Part shown: positions 8,114 to 16,711 of the stretch, in pieces
Layout: every line of letters starts with the position of its first letter
How positions within the stretch are numbered: the stretch's first letter is position 1
Assembly: GCF_001708185.1 (NCBI RefSeq)
Contig: NZ_MDDN01000001.1
Span: 496,001 to 560,000 of the forward strand
Length of the DNA stretch: 64,000 bases
Direction of reading: 5' to 3'
Source: Lysinibacillus xylanilyticus
Lineage (GTDB): Bacteria; Bacillota; Bacilli; Bacillales_A; Planococcaceae
The notes under the pieces: model-generated
What the model saw: only the letters and a program-made list of their open reading frames with translations
Told to the model about the DNA's origin: nothing
The model's database searches: none
Program-made: the position numbers and the translations under genes

Positions 8114-8485
8114 TTATTCAGAAAAACCAAGAAAGTCTGCATATGTATGCGGCTCGTTCTCCTTTAAAATTGTTAAAAATGTAAATGCAAGCTGCACAAC
8201 CGACCACCATCTCATATTGTAGGACATCTCAAAGCGAGCAGGCTCTAATGTAAAAACATCCTGAAAAATATCAAGCGGGTCAATTTTTTCATCTTTTAAA
8301 ATGGATAAAAAACCTAGAAATAATGTATGATCTTTCACTTCAATTATCTTTTCATCAACAAGTGCATCAATTTTTTCTGGTTGTTGAAAATTACATTGTG
8401 TCGCAACGTACCTTTCTAAATCCTGCGCACGCTGCCTTTCTTCACGCTCTCTTTTCTTTGCGACAAAATCAATGACGTTATCCAC
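8114..8485 (-). CDS. Hypothetical protein, 123 aa
   Basis: I do not recognise this protein. It has a short charged N-terminal part (KKREREERQRAQDLERY, likely helical) followed by a mixed region with a hydrophobic, aromatic C-terminus (MRWWSVVQLAFTFLTIL). There is no signal peptide or clear membrane span. I favour the GTG at 8485 because AGAGG lies eight bases upstream; the ATG two codons earlier is too close to that site. It is a single-gene unit with its own hairpin downstream and sits between the importer operon and the sensor-kinase operon. Codon use looks like its neighbours. Confidence 0.65.
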   Translation of the reverse strand: MDNVIDFVAKKREREERQRAQDLERYVATQCNFQQPEKIDALVDEKIIEVKDHTLFLGFLSILKDEKIDPLDIFQDVFTLEPARFEMSYNMRWWSVVQLAFTFLTILKENEPHTYADFLGFSE

Positions 8486-8574
8486 GTGCATCGCCTCTTC
8501 TTTTTTCTTTTATTGTAGCATTTTTTACAATAATATTGCCCGGACAGGCTCCCCTTTTTTCCTTTCTGCCAAAA

Positions 8575-8618
8575 CAAAAAAGAATGATATTAGCAAATTT
8601 GCCAAAATCATTCTTTTC
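8575..8618 (-). terminator. Terminator of the immunity/two-component operon
   Basis: AAAGAATGAT and ATCATTCTTTT form a hairpin around a 17-base loop, and the minus strand continues into TTTTTTGTTTT. It lies downstream of the histidine kinase gene. Confidence 0.7.
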
Positions 8619-8670
8619 TCAAGATATTTTATCAGTAGTGTTAACCAAGCATTTTTATAAAGCTCATACC

Positions 8671-8737
8671 ATAACGTGAGGTTGATTTCCGTTCTGGCTG
8701 GGCGCTTTGTTGCTGTGAGAAAGCGAAGCGACAGGGC
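8671..8737 (+). repeat. Remnant of the palindromic element
   Basis: This segment starts with the same 21 bases found at 5605 (ATAACGTGA then GGTTGATTTCCG) and continues through GGCTGGGCGCTTT and AAGCGAAGCGACAG, then stops at the 3' end of the histidine kinase gene. The other terminus is missing. Confidence 0.6.
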
Positions 8738-8739
8738 AA

Positions 8740-10125
8740 TTATCCCATGGCAACATTGATTGGGATTGTTATGGTCACTTTCCCTCCACCAGCTGATAAA
8801 TCATTGGCAATTTGCAGTGTTCCACCATGACTCTGAACAATGGATTGGGCGATATAAAGTCCCATCCCATGGTGACTTCCTGCGTTTCTGCTTGGATCTC
8901 CGCGATAAAATTGTTTGGTAGCCTCTTTTAAATCTCTCGGAGAAAATCCACAGCCGCTATCGGTAACCGTAAATTGCATAAAATCCGCAGCACCTTGAGC
9001 AGTTAATGTCACCCTTCCATTTTCAGGTGTGTGCTCTACAGCATTGGCAATGACATTAAAAATTGCACGATAGAACTGCTCTTCATCGATAAATATATGA
9101 TCAGGAAGCATTTCCTTTTGGACAGCCACTTGAAGCTTTTTCTCTAGAGAAAGAGCTCTCATTTGATGCTCTATTTCTGTCATAAATGCATCCGTTTTAA
9201 CGTTTGTTTTTTCACGAACGATATTTTTCTCCATCTTTGATAAATCAATTAACTCTTTCGTGAATTTTTCTATTTTAATTGTATTTTTCAAAATATAGTC
9301 ATTATATTCTCTTTGTATATCGTCTTGAACAGTGTCCTGTAAGAGCTCTGCATTTCCCCGAATAATTGTAAGAGGTGTTTTCAGATCGTGGGCAAGAGCA
9401 GAAATTTGCTCTCTACGAGTCTGCTCATTTTCCCATTGCTGTTTTAACGAACTATTTAAGGCCTCTTTCATCTGCTCGAGAGAAATCGATATTTCATCTA
9501 TTTCACGGATTCCTGAAGAGTTAATCGTAAAATCTAAATTTTGATTTTGTATTTTTTCAATCGCTTCCTGTAAGCCAAACATTTTTTTCTTAAGATTTCC
9601 TCCAAAATGAATCGCTAGGACAGTTGCTAGCGTTATAACCCCTATAATAAATAATAGAATATCTAAAAGCTGTGGATTGGGTAAATACTTCCTCATAATA
9701 GCCGAACGATACTGCGGCACTATATTGTATTTTAATATACAAATCTCATTTTCTCGCTCTATAAACGAGTAAAATTGGCTGACACCTCGGGTTTGCTCTT
9801 TTTTCATTGCATCCCAAGCTTTTGAAGCTTCCTTCTCTGAAAGATTTCCTGCAAGAAGTTTACCTTCTTTAGAAAATACTACGTAATCAACAAGGTCTGG
9901 GATCATATCAGCTGTAACCGAACTACTAGACGCAATACGATCCCTTGATAATGAAATTTGAGTTTCTTCATAATTTGCTGGTAATACGATGTTGGTAGAA
10001 AGGGCAAACATCGTTAAACAGATCAGTAGGACCACTAACAGAATAACACCTAAACTTAGGAAAAGGAGATATCGAAGAAAAAAAGTATGTAATCGTGTTC
10101 CTTTAGCAGGCTTCATTGTCTCCAT
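8740..10125 (-). CDS. Sensor histidine kinase, lantibiotic-type (SpaK/CprK-like)
   Basis: A 461-residue membrane histidine kinase. Two membrane segments, near residues 17-40 and 153-172, enclose an extracytoplasmic domain of about 110 residues. A HAMP-like linker leads to the phosphoacceptor box ALAHDLKTPLTIIRGN with His near 245, then N box FNVIANAVEHTP near 358, G1 DSGCGFS near 390 and G2 HHGMGLYIAQSIV near 418. It overlaps the response-regulator gene by 13 bases, so the two are coupled. Its position behind a lantibiotic-immunity-type ABC exporter suggests that it senses a membrane-active peptide. A second in-frame ATG at 10116 would give an ATGA overlap and is also possible. Confidence 0.85.
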   Translation of the reverse strand: METMKPAKGTRLHTFFLRYLLFLSLGVILLVVLLICLTMFALSTNIVLPANYEETQISLSRDRIASSSSVTADMIPDLVDYVVFSKEGKLLAGNLSEKEASKAWDAMKKEQTRGVSQFYSFIERENEICILKYNIVPQYRSAIMRKYLPNPQLLDILLFIIGVITLATVLAIHFGGNLKKKMFGLQEAIEKIQNQNLDFTINSSGIREIDEISISLEQMKEALNSSLKQQWENEQTRREQISALAHDLKTPLTIIRGNAELLQDTVQDDIQREYNDYILKNTIKIEKFTKELIDLSKMEKNIVREKTNVKTDAFMTEIEHQMRALSLEKKLQVAVQKEMLPDHIFIDEEQFYRAIFNVIANAVEHTPENGRVTLTAQGAADFMQFTVTDSGCGFSPRDLKEATKQFYRGDPSRNAGSHHGMGLYIAQSIVQSHGGTLQIANDLSAGGGKVTITIPINVAMG

Positions 10126-10775
10126 TTATATCCAATCCCCCAAACAGTGTCAATGGCATCAACATTAAAAGCATGTAGCTTTGAACGAATATTTTTAATA
10201 TGCTCAGTAATAGCGGTACTGTCACTCTTCCCATCAAACCCAAAAACAGTTTCATAAATCTTTTCTTTAGAAAATACCTGCCCTCGATTTCGAGCTAGAA
10301 ATTCGCATATTTCATATTCGCTTTTTGTCAGTATTATCTTCTCATCATTTACAAACAGCTCTTTGCCAGATAGATTGAAGTGGACGTTATCTATAAAAAG
10401 AATGCTACGCCTTTCTCTTTTTTCGCGTCTCAAATGAGCATTCACTCTTGCACGTAGTTCCCCAATTCCAAACGGTTTGATAATATAATCATCTGCGCCA
10501 AGACCTAGCCCATACATAAGGTCTTCCTCCAATGATTTAGCCGTTAAAAAAAGGATAGGACAATCTACAGCATGACGTATTTGGCCACATAAAGTAAATC
10601 CATCAATTTCAGGCATCATCACATCCAATAAAATTAAATCGAAGGTACCAAGATCCATTTTACTTACTTCTGTCGCGTCAGAAATTGCCGTTACTAAATG
10701 TTCGTCTTTTAGTAATGCATTTTTTATCAATACTAAAATATCTTTTTCATCATCTACTGCTAATATTTTTGCCAT
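10113..10775 (-). CDS. OmpR-family response regulator (LanR/CprR-like)
   Basis: A 220-residue response regulator. The receiver domain has the acidic pair VDDEKD near residue 7, the phosphoacceptor Asp in LILLDVMMPEIDG near 52 and the conserved Lys in FLTAKSLEED near 102. The C-terminal winged helix ends with the OmpR-type TVWGIGYKW. I start it at the ATG at 10775 (MAKILAVDDE), preceded by GAGGG with a seven-base gap; a longer frame upstream overlaps the permease gene without a ribosome site. It is likely the activator of this operon through the direct repeats at 13037-13057 (inference). Confidence 0.9.
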   Translation of the reverse strand: MAKILAVDDEKDILVLIKNALLKDEHLVTAISDATEVSKMDLGTFDLILLDVMMPEIDGFTLCGQIRHAVDCPILFLTAKSLEEDLMYGLGLGADDYIIKPFGIGELRARVNAHLRREKRERRSILFIDNVHFNLSGKELFVNDEKIILTKSEYEICEFLARNRGQVFSKEKIYETVFGFDGKSDSTAITEHIKNIRSKLHAFNVDAIDTVWGIGYKWRQ

Positions 10776-10798
10776 ACTTCTACCCTCATCATTTTTCC

Positions 10799-11554
10799 CT
10801 AACTTTCTGTTTTTCTTCCTTCCCATTTCCAAAACCATAAACAAGATAGGACTAATGCGAACAATGTTCCACAAATTGAAGCAATAATACCTTCCTGTAG
10901 TCCTATTTCCACCGTCGATAGGTCAAGCCCTGACTCCTTCATTTCCCATAATGAAATAAAGTGACCACCCCAACCATAAGGTATAAATGACCAAATACCA
11001 TCACCTAGTCCAGTGAGGAGTAAGGCTACTATTAGTGAGCCGACAATACCTAATCCGATAGAGGCACCTTTACCAAAATGAAGGCTAACAAATAAATGTA
11101 AAATATATAAAAATGCAAAGCTTACAAATAGAATACATCCAGCTATGAAATAAAATTGATAACCAAAAGTATCTTCATGCAAAAGTTCAATAAAACCAAT
11201 ACTAAAAATACCGAAGGACAATAATATTGCTCCAAAACTAAATAACAATAACAGTATCAACTTGCTTAAATAGGCCACTATTTTTATTTTAGTAGCTGTT
11301 AGCATCCCCTGAAAATGTCCTGCATTTGCTTCTTGCTCCGCTGCCATTGCACAAACTAATCCAATAATAATTGGAAACCCACACGAAAGAGCCTGAAAAT
11401 AACCGGATATTTTCCATGCAAAATTCCATGGCGAATATGAATAGTATGCTAAAAACAGCCCAGAAATAATAATAGGTACAATTAGATGTGTAAGCAAAAA
11501 AGGCGTTCTTTTTGTTTTAAGGAGCTCTGCTCTAAGTAATCTTAACATTACCAT
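10799..11554 (-). CDS. Lantibiotic-immunity ABC permease, MutG/EpiG-type
   Basis: A 251-residue integral membrane protein with about six hydrophobic segments, beginning RLLRAELLKTKRTPFLLTHL, the usual start of LanG/MutG-family immunity permeases. It has no ATPase domain. The gene starts three bases after the companion permease ends. With that permease and the ATPase it should form an ABC-2-type exporter that expels antimicrobial peptide from the membrane. Assignment to E or G class rests on order and general look. Confidence 0.82.
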   Translation of the reverse strand: MVMLRLLRAELLKTKRTPFLLTHLIVPIIISGLFLAYYSYSPWNFAWKISGYFQALSCGFPIIIGLVCAMAAEQEANAGHFQGMLTATKIKIVAYLSKLILLLLFSFGAILLSFGIFSIGFIELLHEDTFGYQFYFIAGCILFVSFAFLYILHLFVSLHFGKGASIGLGIVGSLIVALLLTGLGDGIWSFIPYGWGGHFISLWEMKESGLDLSTVEIGLQEGIIASICGTLFALVLSCLWFWKWEGRKTES

Positions 11555-11557
11555 GAA

Positions 11558-12286
11558 CTATTTCGCCTCCCTTTTTTGAAACCAACGTGCAGTAAGGAAG
11601 CTGATTAACGCAAACCATGTTAAAGCAATCAATATACCTGGAACTATAACCGACATGCTTAATAACGGGCTACCTTCAGGCACTGGCAAACCATTTGGTA
11701 AAATCTCAAGAGTTGGACAAATTAGTCTTGCTGTAATGCCATAAGGAACGCTAAACCAAAACTCCCCATCTGCAAGTGCTACGATCCCCACAATATTGCC
11801 AACCAGATTGATTAAAATAGTTATATAAGTACCCAATTTTGCCGCAAGAAATAGACAAAGTGGAATTTGCCATAACATCGTTAAGAAAATTAATAAACTA
11901 CCTGCAAGACTTTTTGTTAAAGGAAAGCTATGACCAAAAAGTATTCCGCCAGCAGTAATACCTGCAAAGAAAATGAGCGTAATGAGTAGCAACCAGGCAC
12001 TACAAGTAAGGATTTTGCCAAACCATATCTTTTTGAGGTTGATCGGCATTGCGAGGATGCTATGATATTTCAATTTAGCATCTTTTTCTATCGCTAACGC
12101 ACAACATATTGTCAGTGCACCTGGTAGGAGCATTGAATACCACCAATTATAAGCCCCCTTTTGAAAAAAACTTCCTCCCATTAAAGATGCACTCAGTAAC
12201 AGTGTCACGATGGGGGCTAGCCAAACTAATTTAGGAATATAAGTCTTTTTCCATTTTAATCTTTCAGCCTTCATTATTGAAATCAT
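11558..12286 (-). CDS. Lantibiotic-immunity ABC permease, MutE/EpiE-type
   Basis: A 242-residue membrane protein with six predicted segments. The N-terminus MKAERLKWKKTYIPKLVWLAP and the segment AIEKDAKLKYHSILAMPINLKKIWFGKI are typical of LanE-type immunity permeases, where a short basic loop follows the second membrane helix. It begins one base after the ATPase stop codon, so the two are tightly coupled. It partners the ATPase and the G-type permease. Confidence 0.82.
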   Translation of the reverse strand: MISIMKAERLKWKKTYIPKLVWLAPIVTLLLSASLMGGSFFQKGAYNWWYSMLLPGALTICCALAIEKDAKLKYHSILAMPINLKKIWFGKILTCSAWLLLITLIFFAGITAGGILFGHSFPLTKSLAGSLLIFLTMLWQIPLCLFLAAKLGTYITILINLVGNIVGIVALADGEFWFSVPYGITARLICPTLEILPNGLPVPEGSPLLSMSVIVPGILIALTWFALISFLTARWFQKREAK

Positions 12287-12287
12287 T

Positions 12288-12995
12288 TTATATGCCTACC
12301 TTTCTATTAGTAGACACTACTTGCATAAATAATGATTCTAATTCCTGACCTTGTGGGGCAACCCCCTGATATCCTAATTTACCATCTGAAATGATGCCAA
12401 TTTCATCAACGACCTGCTCTACTTCTGACAGTATATGGCTTGATAAAATAACTGTAATACCTTGCTCTGGAAAAGATCTTATTAGTTTTCGAAGCTCTTG
12501 AATACCGATTGGATCAAGACCATTTGTAGGCTCATCAAGAATTAACAGCTTTGGATAGTTTAATAGCGCAATAGCTATCCCTAGGCGTTGTTTCATCCCT
12601 AATGAAAACTGTCCTGCTCGTTTTTTTCCTGTATTGGTCAAATCAACAATTTTTAATACTTCGTCAATACGTGACTGCGGCAATCCGAGGGCAATCGTTC
12701 GAACCTTGAGATTTTCTCTTGCCGTTAAATTTTCATAAAGCGGTGGTGTTTCAATTAATACACCAATGTCTTGTAAATCATTGCGATTCCATTCACGTCC
12801 ATTAAAAAGTATCTTTCCTGCATTCGGACGCAACATACCCGTAATCATTTTTAACGTAGTCGATTTCCCAGCACCATTTGGACCAAGCAAACCATAAACA
12901 GTATTGCGAGGTATCGTTAACGACAGATCCTCTACAATTTTTTGCCTCTTAAAGCTTTTGCTAAGATTTTCTGTTTGTAAAATAATATCTCCCAT
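12288..12995 (-). CDS. Lantibiotic-immunity ABC ATPase, LanF-type
   Basis: A 235-residue ATPase. Walker A is GLLGPNGAGKSTTLKMITG near residue 40, the Q-loop region contains IGVLIETPPLYENLTAREN, the signature is FSLGMKQRLGIAIALL, Walker B is LLILDEPTNGLDPIGI and the switch is SSHILSEVEQ. The glutamate in the Q-loop position (LIETP rather than LIQxP) is a known mark of lantibiotic-immunity ATPases. I start it at the ATG at 12995 since the AAAGGA site is too close to the ATG at 13004. It is the first gene of a five-gene operon with two permeases, a regulator and a kinase; no lantibiotic precursor or synthetase gene is in the window. Confidence 0.88.
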   Translation of the reverse strand: MGDIILQTENLSKSFKRQKIVEDLSLTIPRNTVYGLLGPNGAGKSTTLKMITGMLRPNAGKILFNGREWNRNDLQDIGVLIETPPLYENLTARENLKVRTIALGLPQSRIDEVLKIVDLTNTGKKRAGQFSLGMKQRLGIAIALLNYPKLLILDEPTNGLDPIGIQELRKLIRSFPEQGITVILSSHILSEVEQVVDEIGIISDGKLGYQGVAPQGQELESLFMQVVSTNRKVGI

Positions 12996-13017
12996 AATAA
13001 TCATCTTCCTTTCGATG

Positions 13018-13057
13018 ATTATAGTGTAAAAAATGATTATAAGGATTTTATAAGGAT
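13018..13057 (-). promoter_or_regulatory. Activator-type promoter of the immunity operon
   Basis: On the minus strand a TATAAT -10 box lies at 13018-13023. The -35 position (13041-13046) reads ATCCTT, which is not a sigma-A box, but falls inside two perfect 10-base direct repeats, ATCCTTATAA, at 13048-13057 and 13037-13046, offset by 11 bp. SpaR- and NisR-type regulators are known to bind short direct repeats about one helical turn apart upstream of -10. The arrangement suggests control by the regulator encoded in the same operon. Confidence 0.65.
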
Positions 13058-13134
13058 ATCGAAAATTTTTGTGGTCACTATGAAAATCAATTTGGCCAAG
13101 GCTTGTGAATGTTGTAACGCTTTAAATAAACGGA

Positions 13135-13329
13135 AATCAACGATATAGTAGAACTTTTTGTCCATTCCAAAAATGAACACTATGACTACTCACCATAATC
13201 AAACAGAATAGCTTGTTACAGTGAAGTGATTTACATTTGCTGTCGCTTCACTTTCGTACAGATAAACATAATTGCTGAAGTTTAACTTTAACCAAAGTGG
13301 CATGCCAAAAGATACACGGTAAGTGAAGT
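13135..13329 (+). repeat. Long-repeat arm A (left flank)
   Basis: This stretch is a diverged copy of 17402-17613. Shared blocks include AATCAAC...TAGTAGAACTTTT, CAGAATAG, ACAGT...AAG, a pyrimidine-rich TGTCG region and TGGCATGCCAAAA, in the same order and at similar distances. It runs directly into the palindromic element, so the full repeated unit is about 350 bp (13135-13488). Confidence 0.65.
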
Positions 13330-13461
13330 GGTTGATTGGAGTGGAGACTGAGCGACTCCTTGGGGATTAGCGTCACAGATGAGACCCTGGAGCGAGCAGC
13401 GCGAGTGAAGCGGCTCATCGGACGCCCCCAGGAAAGCGCTCAGTCGGAACGGAAATCAACC
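13330..13461 (+). repeat. Palindromic intergenic element, copy 1
   Basis: The element is about 132 bp with matching inverted ends: the left arm reads GGTTGATTGGAGTGG then GACTGAGCG, and the right arm, reverse-complemented, GGTTGATTTCCGTTCC then GACTGAGCG. The middle carries GGGGATTAGC, GATGAGACCCTGGAGCGAGC and CGGCTCATCGGACG. Nothing in it resembles a transposase. Similar elements are, from memory, common in Bacillaceae genomes. An open frame through it is spurious. In the gap between the immunity operon and korB this element, its flank and one terminator are all I see. Confidence 0.8.
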
Positions 13462-13537
13462 CCTCGCTTTGCAGAAGAACCATATTTATTTATAAGTCAT
13501 CTTAATTCCATTGACATAACAGTCTAGCAAAAACACG

Positions 13538-13574
13538 AAAAGCATTTGGAATGAGAACATCCCAAATGCTTTTT
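13538..13574 (-). terminator. korB terminator
   Basis: AAAAGCATTTGG and CCAAATGCTTTT form a 12-bp stem with a 12-base loop. On the minus strand the T run is short, but the A/T flanks allow function in either direction. It sits 23 bases past the korB stop. Confidence 0.75.
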
Positions 13575-13596
13575 GTCATGCTATATGAAATTTAAT

Positions 13597-14463
13597 TTAC
13601 ATAAATTCTTTCACTAATTCATTAAAATCATTTTCGCTCATTTTAATATCAATATCTGTTAATGGTAGCTCTGAGTAGCCTGGTACTTTTTCTTGATATG
13701 AAGTTGTTTCAGTATCTTGATAAATAATACCTGTTACTAAACCTTCATGCTCCATCACTGTACGCATCGCCATACCGCGGTCAGAATTGTCATAGCCTTC
13801 GATATCAGCAAGCTTTGTTAAGTTCTCTTTAAACCAATCGTACGTGTTCACTTTGTTGTATGTTACACAAGGTGAGAATACGTTGATGAACGAGAAGCCT
13901 TTATGATTAATACCAGCTTCAATTAAAGCAGTTAACTCTTTAATATCCGTAGAGAAACCTTGTGCGACAAATGTAGCGCCACTTGTTAAAGCTACTTCTA
14001 ATGGTTTTAATGACGGCTCAATCGCACCGCCCGGCGTAGATTTAGTAATAAATCCTGCAGCAGAGCGTGGAGATGTTTGCCCCTTTGTTAAACCATAAAT
14101 TTGGTTATCCATAACAACGTACGTGACGTCGATATTACGACGGATGGCATGAATTGTATGACCCATACCAATCGCAAAGCCATCCCCGTCACCACCTGAA
14201 GCGATCACATTTAAATCACGGTTTGCCATTTTTAAGCCTTGTGCAATTGGTAATGCACGACCATGAATACCGTGGAAACCGTAAGAATTAATGTAACCTG
14301 AAATACGGCCAGAACAGCCAATACCAGAGATAACAGCTAGTTCGTTTGGTTCAATACCTACGTTAGCCGCGGCGCGCTGAATCGCTGCTTGAACAGAGAA
14401 GTCACCACAGCCTGGGCACCAGTTTGGTTTCACTGTATTACGAAAATCCTTAAATGTTGCCAT
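13597..14463 (-). CDS. korB: 2-oxoacid:ferredoxin oxidoreductase, beta subunit
   Basis: A 288-residue thiamine-diphosphate-binding subunit. CPGCGDFSVQAA near residues 16-27 provides cysteines typical of the family, and GGDGDGFAIGMGHTIHA near 91 with DNQIYGLTKGQTSP near 118 is the TPP/Mg site. With KorA it oxidatively decarboxylates a 2-oxoacid, probably 2-oxoglutarate, to acyl-CoA and passes electrons to ferredoxin. Its ATG overlaps the korA stop by one base (TAATG). Gene order spoVS-korA-korB matches several other Bacilli. Ferredoxin itself is not encoded here. Substrate is by family analogy. Confidence 0.92.
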   Translation of the reverse strand: MATFKDFRNTVKPNWCPGCGDFSVQAAIQRAAANVGIEPNELAVISGIGCSGRISGYINSYGFHGIHGRALPIAQGLKMANRDLNVIASGGDGDGFAIGMGHTIHAIRRNIDVTYVVMDNQIYGLTKGQTSPRSAAGFITKSTPGGAIEPSLKPLEVALTSGATFVAQGFSTDIKELTALIEAGINHKGFSFINVFSPCVTYNKVNTYDWFKENLTKLADIEGYDNSDRGMAMRTVMEHEGLVTGIIYQDTETTSYQEKVPGYSELPLTDIDIKMSENDFNELVKEFM

Positions 14464-16202
14464 TAGCGAGTCAACTCCTTCACGCGATTTTCTAGTTCAC
14501 CTGGTAAGAATGGTGTACCATTATATTTTGTAATAGTCTCGATTTTGTCGTGACCACCAACATTCATCTTCATAATATTTGCTAATTGACCTGTGTAGTT
14601 ATTTTCTACAACAATTACTTTTTTCGCTTTTGCTACAAGCGGTGCCACCTCAGTAGATGGGAATGGGTGAATTAAACGAATATGCGCATGGTTCACCTTC
14701 ATACCTTGAGCATTTAAGCGTTCTTGTACCTCTTCAATAGCTCCACGAGTTGAGTTAAAGCCAACTAATAAAATATCAGCATCTTCGTGTGGTGCATTTG
14801 AGTATACCGGATTATCAAATTTCAATGCAGCTAGCTTACGGAAACGTTTATCCATTTGTACTTGACGGTTACCCGTTGCTTCAGATGGTTTACCTGTTTC
14901 ATCATGCTCAACCCCTGTTACATGGTGAATACCATTTAACGTACCAGGTAGTACACGTGGTGAAATACCGTCTTCCGTATTTTCATAACGTTTGAAGTAT
15001 GCTTTATCAGCCGCTTCTTCAATGTTGTCAGTAACAATTTTACCGCGACGAATTTCAATTTTATTGTAATCAAATGGTTCAACAGATTGTTTACCTAGAG
15101 ATAATTGTAAGTCAGTCACTAAAATCACTGGTAATTGTAACTCCTCTGCAATGTTAAACGCTTGGATTGTATCAAAGAATGCTTCCTCCATAGTAGAAGG
15201 TGCAATTACTACTTTAGGAATTTCACCATGCGTACCATATAACATCGCCATTAAATCTGATTGCTCTTGTTTTGTTGGTAACCCTGTTGATGGACCACCA
15301 CGTTGTGTATCAACAACAACTAGTGGCTGCTCTGTCATACCTGAAAGACCAATCGCTTCCATCATTAATGAAAGACCTGGACCAGCTGAAGCTGTGAAAG
15401 AACGGACACCACCAAAGTTTGCCCCAATCGCCATCGTCGCTGCAGCAATCTCATCTTCTGTTTGAATAACCGCACCACCGAATTTCGGTAATTTTTTAAT
15501 AAGGTATTCCATAATTTCAGATGCTGGTGTAATTGGGTAGGCTGCCATAAAGCGTGTCCCAGCCGCAAGTGCACCAAGCGCTACTGCATCGTTCCCAATC
15601 ATGAACATACGGCGTTTGCCATCTGCTGGCGCTAATGCCCATTCACCTACACGCTCACCTAAAAGTTCATTCATTAATTCATGACCGCGTGCAATGGCCT
15701 CCATATTTTTTTGAACAACTTCTTCGCCTTTTTTGCCAAAAATATCATCTACAACATTTTGAAACACTTCGTCCTCTAAATTCAGCAATGCAGCTGTTGC
15801 TCCGATTGCCACCATATTTTTCATCAACGAAGTGCCAAGCTCTGCCGCTACCTCTGTAAAAGGTACCGCAAATAATGGCGCTTTTGAATCTTCTGGCTTC
15901 ACTGGATCGAATTTTGAATCGGCTAAAATAATGCCAGTCTCTGTTAGCTCTTTATAATTGACGTCGATTGTTTCTTGGTCAAATGCTACTAAAATATCTA
16001 AATCATCCGCAATAGAACGTACTTCTGTTGGACGAACTGTAATTTTATTATTCGTATGGCCACCTTTAATTCGAGAAGAGAAATGACGATAACCGTATAG
16101 GAAGTAACCTAAACGATTCATTGCCATTGAGAAAATTTCCCCTGTACTTTCAATCCCTTCACCCTGTTGCCCACCTACTTTCCATGAAAGCTGATGTAAC
16201 AT
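14463..16202 (-). CDS. korA: 2-oxoacid:ferredoxin oxidoreductase, alpha (gamma-alpha fusion) subunit
   Basis: A 579-residue protein in which a gamma domain (residues 1-190; VGGQQGEGIESTGEIFSMA, FSSRIKGGHTNN) is fused to the pyrimidine-binding alpha domain (from about 200; GNDAVALGALAAGTRFMAAY, PITPASEIMEYL, TEDEIAAATMAIGANFGG, FTASAGPGLSLMMEA) and a C-terminal transketolase-like domain (LVGFNSTRGAIEEV, VVENNYTGQL). This layout is the usual KorA form. It works with KorB as a complex. The ATG follows AAGGAG. The 500 bp upstream contain only the spoVS terminator and no motif I can name with confidence. Confidence 0.92.
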   Translation of the reverse strand: MLHQLSWKVGGQQGEGIESTGEIFSMAMNRLGYFLYGYRHFSSRIKGGHTNNKITVRPTEVRSIADDLDILVAFDQETIDVNYKELTETGIILADSKFDPVKPEDSKAPLFAVPFTEVAAELGTSLMKNMVAIGATAALLNLEDEVFQNVVDDIFGKKGEEVVQKNMEAIARGHELMNELLGERVGEWALAPADGKRRMFMIGNDAVALGALAAGTRFMAAYPITPASEIMEYLIKKLPKFGGAVIQTEDEIAAATMAIGANFGGVRSFTASAGPGLSLMMEAIGLSGMTEQPLVVVDTQRGGPSTGLPTKQEQSDLMAMLYGTHGEIPKVVIAPSTMEEAFFDTIQAFNIAEELQLPVILVTDLQLSLGKQSVEPFDYNKIEIRRGKIVTDNIEEAADKAYFKRYENTEDGISPRVLPGTLNGIHHVTGVEHDETGKPSEATGNRQVQMDKRFRKLAALKFDNPVYSNAPHEDADILLVGFNSTRGAIEEVQERLNAQGMKVNHAHIRLIHPFPSTEVAPLVAKAKKVIVVENNYTGQLANIMKMNVGGHDKIETITKYNGTPFLPGELENRVKELTR

Positions 16203-16659
16203 GTCAACAACTCCTTAAATCCAATGTGTACTATTTTATTTTTTCCTTCATAAGTTTAACACGAAGAAACGGTCTGCACTATTGTTATTACACGATTTAA
16301 ATGAAATTCAGACCTTTGACTGAAAACTTTGTTCATAAAGTTGTAATTTTCAAAAAACGATAAATGAGTAGTCATGAACATCCTTTATTTTTTTCATATT
16401 ATCCCCAGTTCATCACATAAAAATAGATTAGTTTACACAAATGACTAAAAGTAATCCCTTCATTCGTTAACAGGCCTGAATGTAGTCACTATTATTTCTT
16501 CGATTCCTTTTAGAATCATCGATAATTTTTTACTTTGTTTTCTCTTTTCACATTTGAAAGCCCAGACTGTAATAAAAGATGTTTGTTGTTACTTGCATTT
16601 CCTTTATTTCTTCATAATCAATCCAAATATGAATCCTGAACAATCAAGCTCCTCAAACG

Positions 16660-16700
16660 AAAAAAATGCCTTGCAGCTTATTATGTGCAAGGCATTTTAC
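16660..16700 (-). terminator. spoVS terminator
   Basis: AATGCCTTGCA and TGCAAGGCATT form an 11-bp stem around a short loop, and the minus strand continues into TTTTTTTCG. It separates spoVS from korA. The remaining 450 bp of this gap (16203-16659) show nothing recognisable. Confidence 0.85.
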
Positions 16701-16711
16701 TTCATAACTTA

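Noticed and set aside
13336..13527. Plus-strand frame of 63 codons (and its twin at 17620)
   Set aside because: Both run through the palindromic element and have no family outside such repeats; spurious.
16203..16659. Small gene or RNA in the korA-spoVS gap
   Set aside because: The plus-strand frame there starts without a ribosome site and crosses the spoVS terminator; nothing structured was seen.
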